Of a stretch of DNA of 39,961 bases, positions 39,957 through 39,961 are shown one piece after another. Where the stretch lies: the NCBI GenBank assembly GCA_015066365.1, contig SVON01000016.1, forward strand, positions 1 through 39,961, written 5' to 3'. The DNA comes from Oscillospiraceae bacterium. GTDB taxonomy: Bacteria; Bacillota; Clostridia; Oscillospirales; Acutalibacteraceae. The position numbers were made by a program, and so were the translations under genes. The stretch's first letter is position 1, and each line of letters starts with the position of its first letter. The notes beneath the pieces are model-generated. The model was not told the origin of the DNA and searched no databases. It saw nothing but the letters and a program-made list of their open reading frames with translations.

Positions 39957-39961
39957 TTGTC

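Overview
The window looks like a chromosome segment of a strictly anaerobic, GC-rich member of the Clostridia, most likely Oscillospirales (Ruminococcaceae/Oscillospiraceae-like). The taxonomy is inferred from gene content: an FprA flavodiiron protein with rubredoxin, type III glutamine synthetase, class III ribonucleotide reductase, an orphan RnfD-like protein, a TrpR-like YerC regulator with short HisG plus HisZ, AGGAGG ribosome sites and TTGACA-17-TATAAT promoters. No species is claimed.

Layout. 1-4045: the tail of an Ig-like surface protein, then an oxygen/peroxide and metal cluster (fprA, a 52-residue rubredoxin, ZIP transporter, Bcp peroxiredoxin, second ZIP transporter). 4046-4800: no protein gene; it holds a MITE-like repeat and a tRNA-Pro gene followed by an unusual module carrying partial copies of that tRNA. 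4960-7059: glnN. 7467-14021: a surface-polysaccharide operon (two LCP ligases, priming glycosyl-phosphotransferase, UDP-galactopyranose mutase, DUF4422 protein) ending in the RnfD-like gene. 14078-14591: tRNA-Met, -Glu, -Val with a second tRNA-3'-end module. 14715-18882: a zinc-ribbon protein with a 45-bp tandem repeat, then three secreted paralogs ending in a YWTxW motif. 19009-21340: SDR, ferredoxin-type aldo/keto reductase, DUF1893. 21465-22493: lipoprotein behind a perfect 16-bp palindrome. 22814-26875: nrdG, nrdD with a fused thioredoxin-like domain, and trxB, behind NrdR-like boxes. 26955-29500: a minus-strand membrane protein, a second MITE and citrate synthase. 29545-37465 (minus): yerC-hisZGDCBHAF-hisIE. 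37628-39181 (minus): a CLC antiporter with a TrkA-C domain. 39253-39956 (minus): tRNA-Lys, tRNA-Glu, 5S rRNA, tRNA-Asn and a third tRNA-adjacent module.

The most unusual signal is not a protein. Three tRNA loci (Pro, Val, Asn) are each followed by a repeat module. Two of the modules end in a tRNA-matched copy of the T-arm/acceptor/CCA sequence with a new hairpin. A GCGCAAAACCAG motif precedes the copy at two of these loci, and a conserved foldable body of about 95 bp is shared by the Pro and Asn loci. This looks like a small element that targets tRNA 3' ends or terminators. A different 178-bp element with 20-bp terminal inverted repeats lies between hisA and hisF and supplies the last 13 codons and stop of hisA. 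Protein-level highlights are the self-contained NrdG/NrdD-thioredoxin/TrxB unit, the orphan RnfD-like protein, the CLC with altered selectivity motifs, and the YWTxW secreted family.
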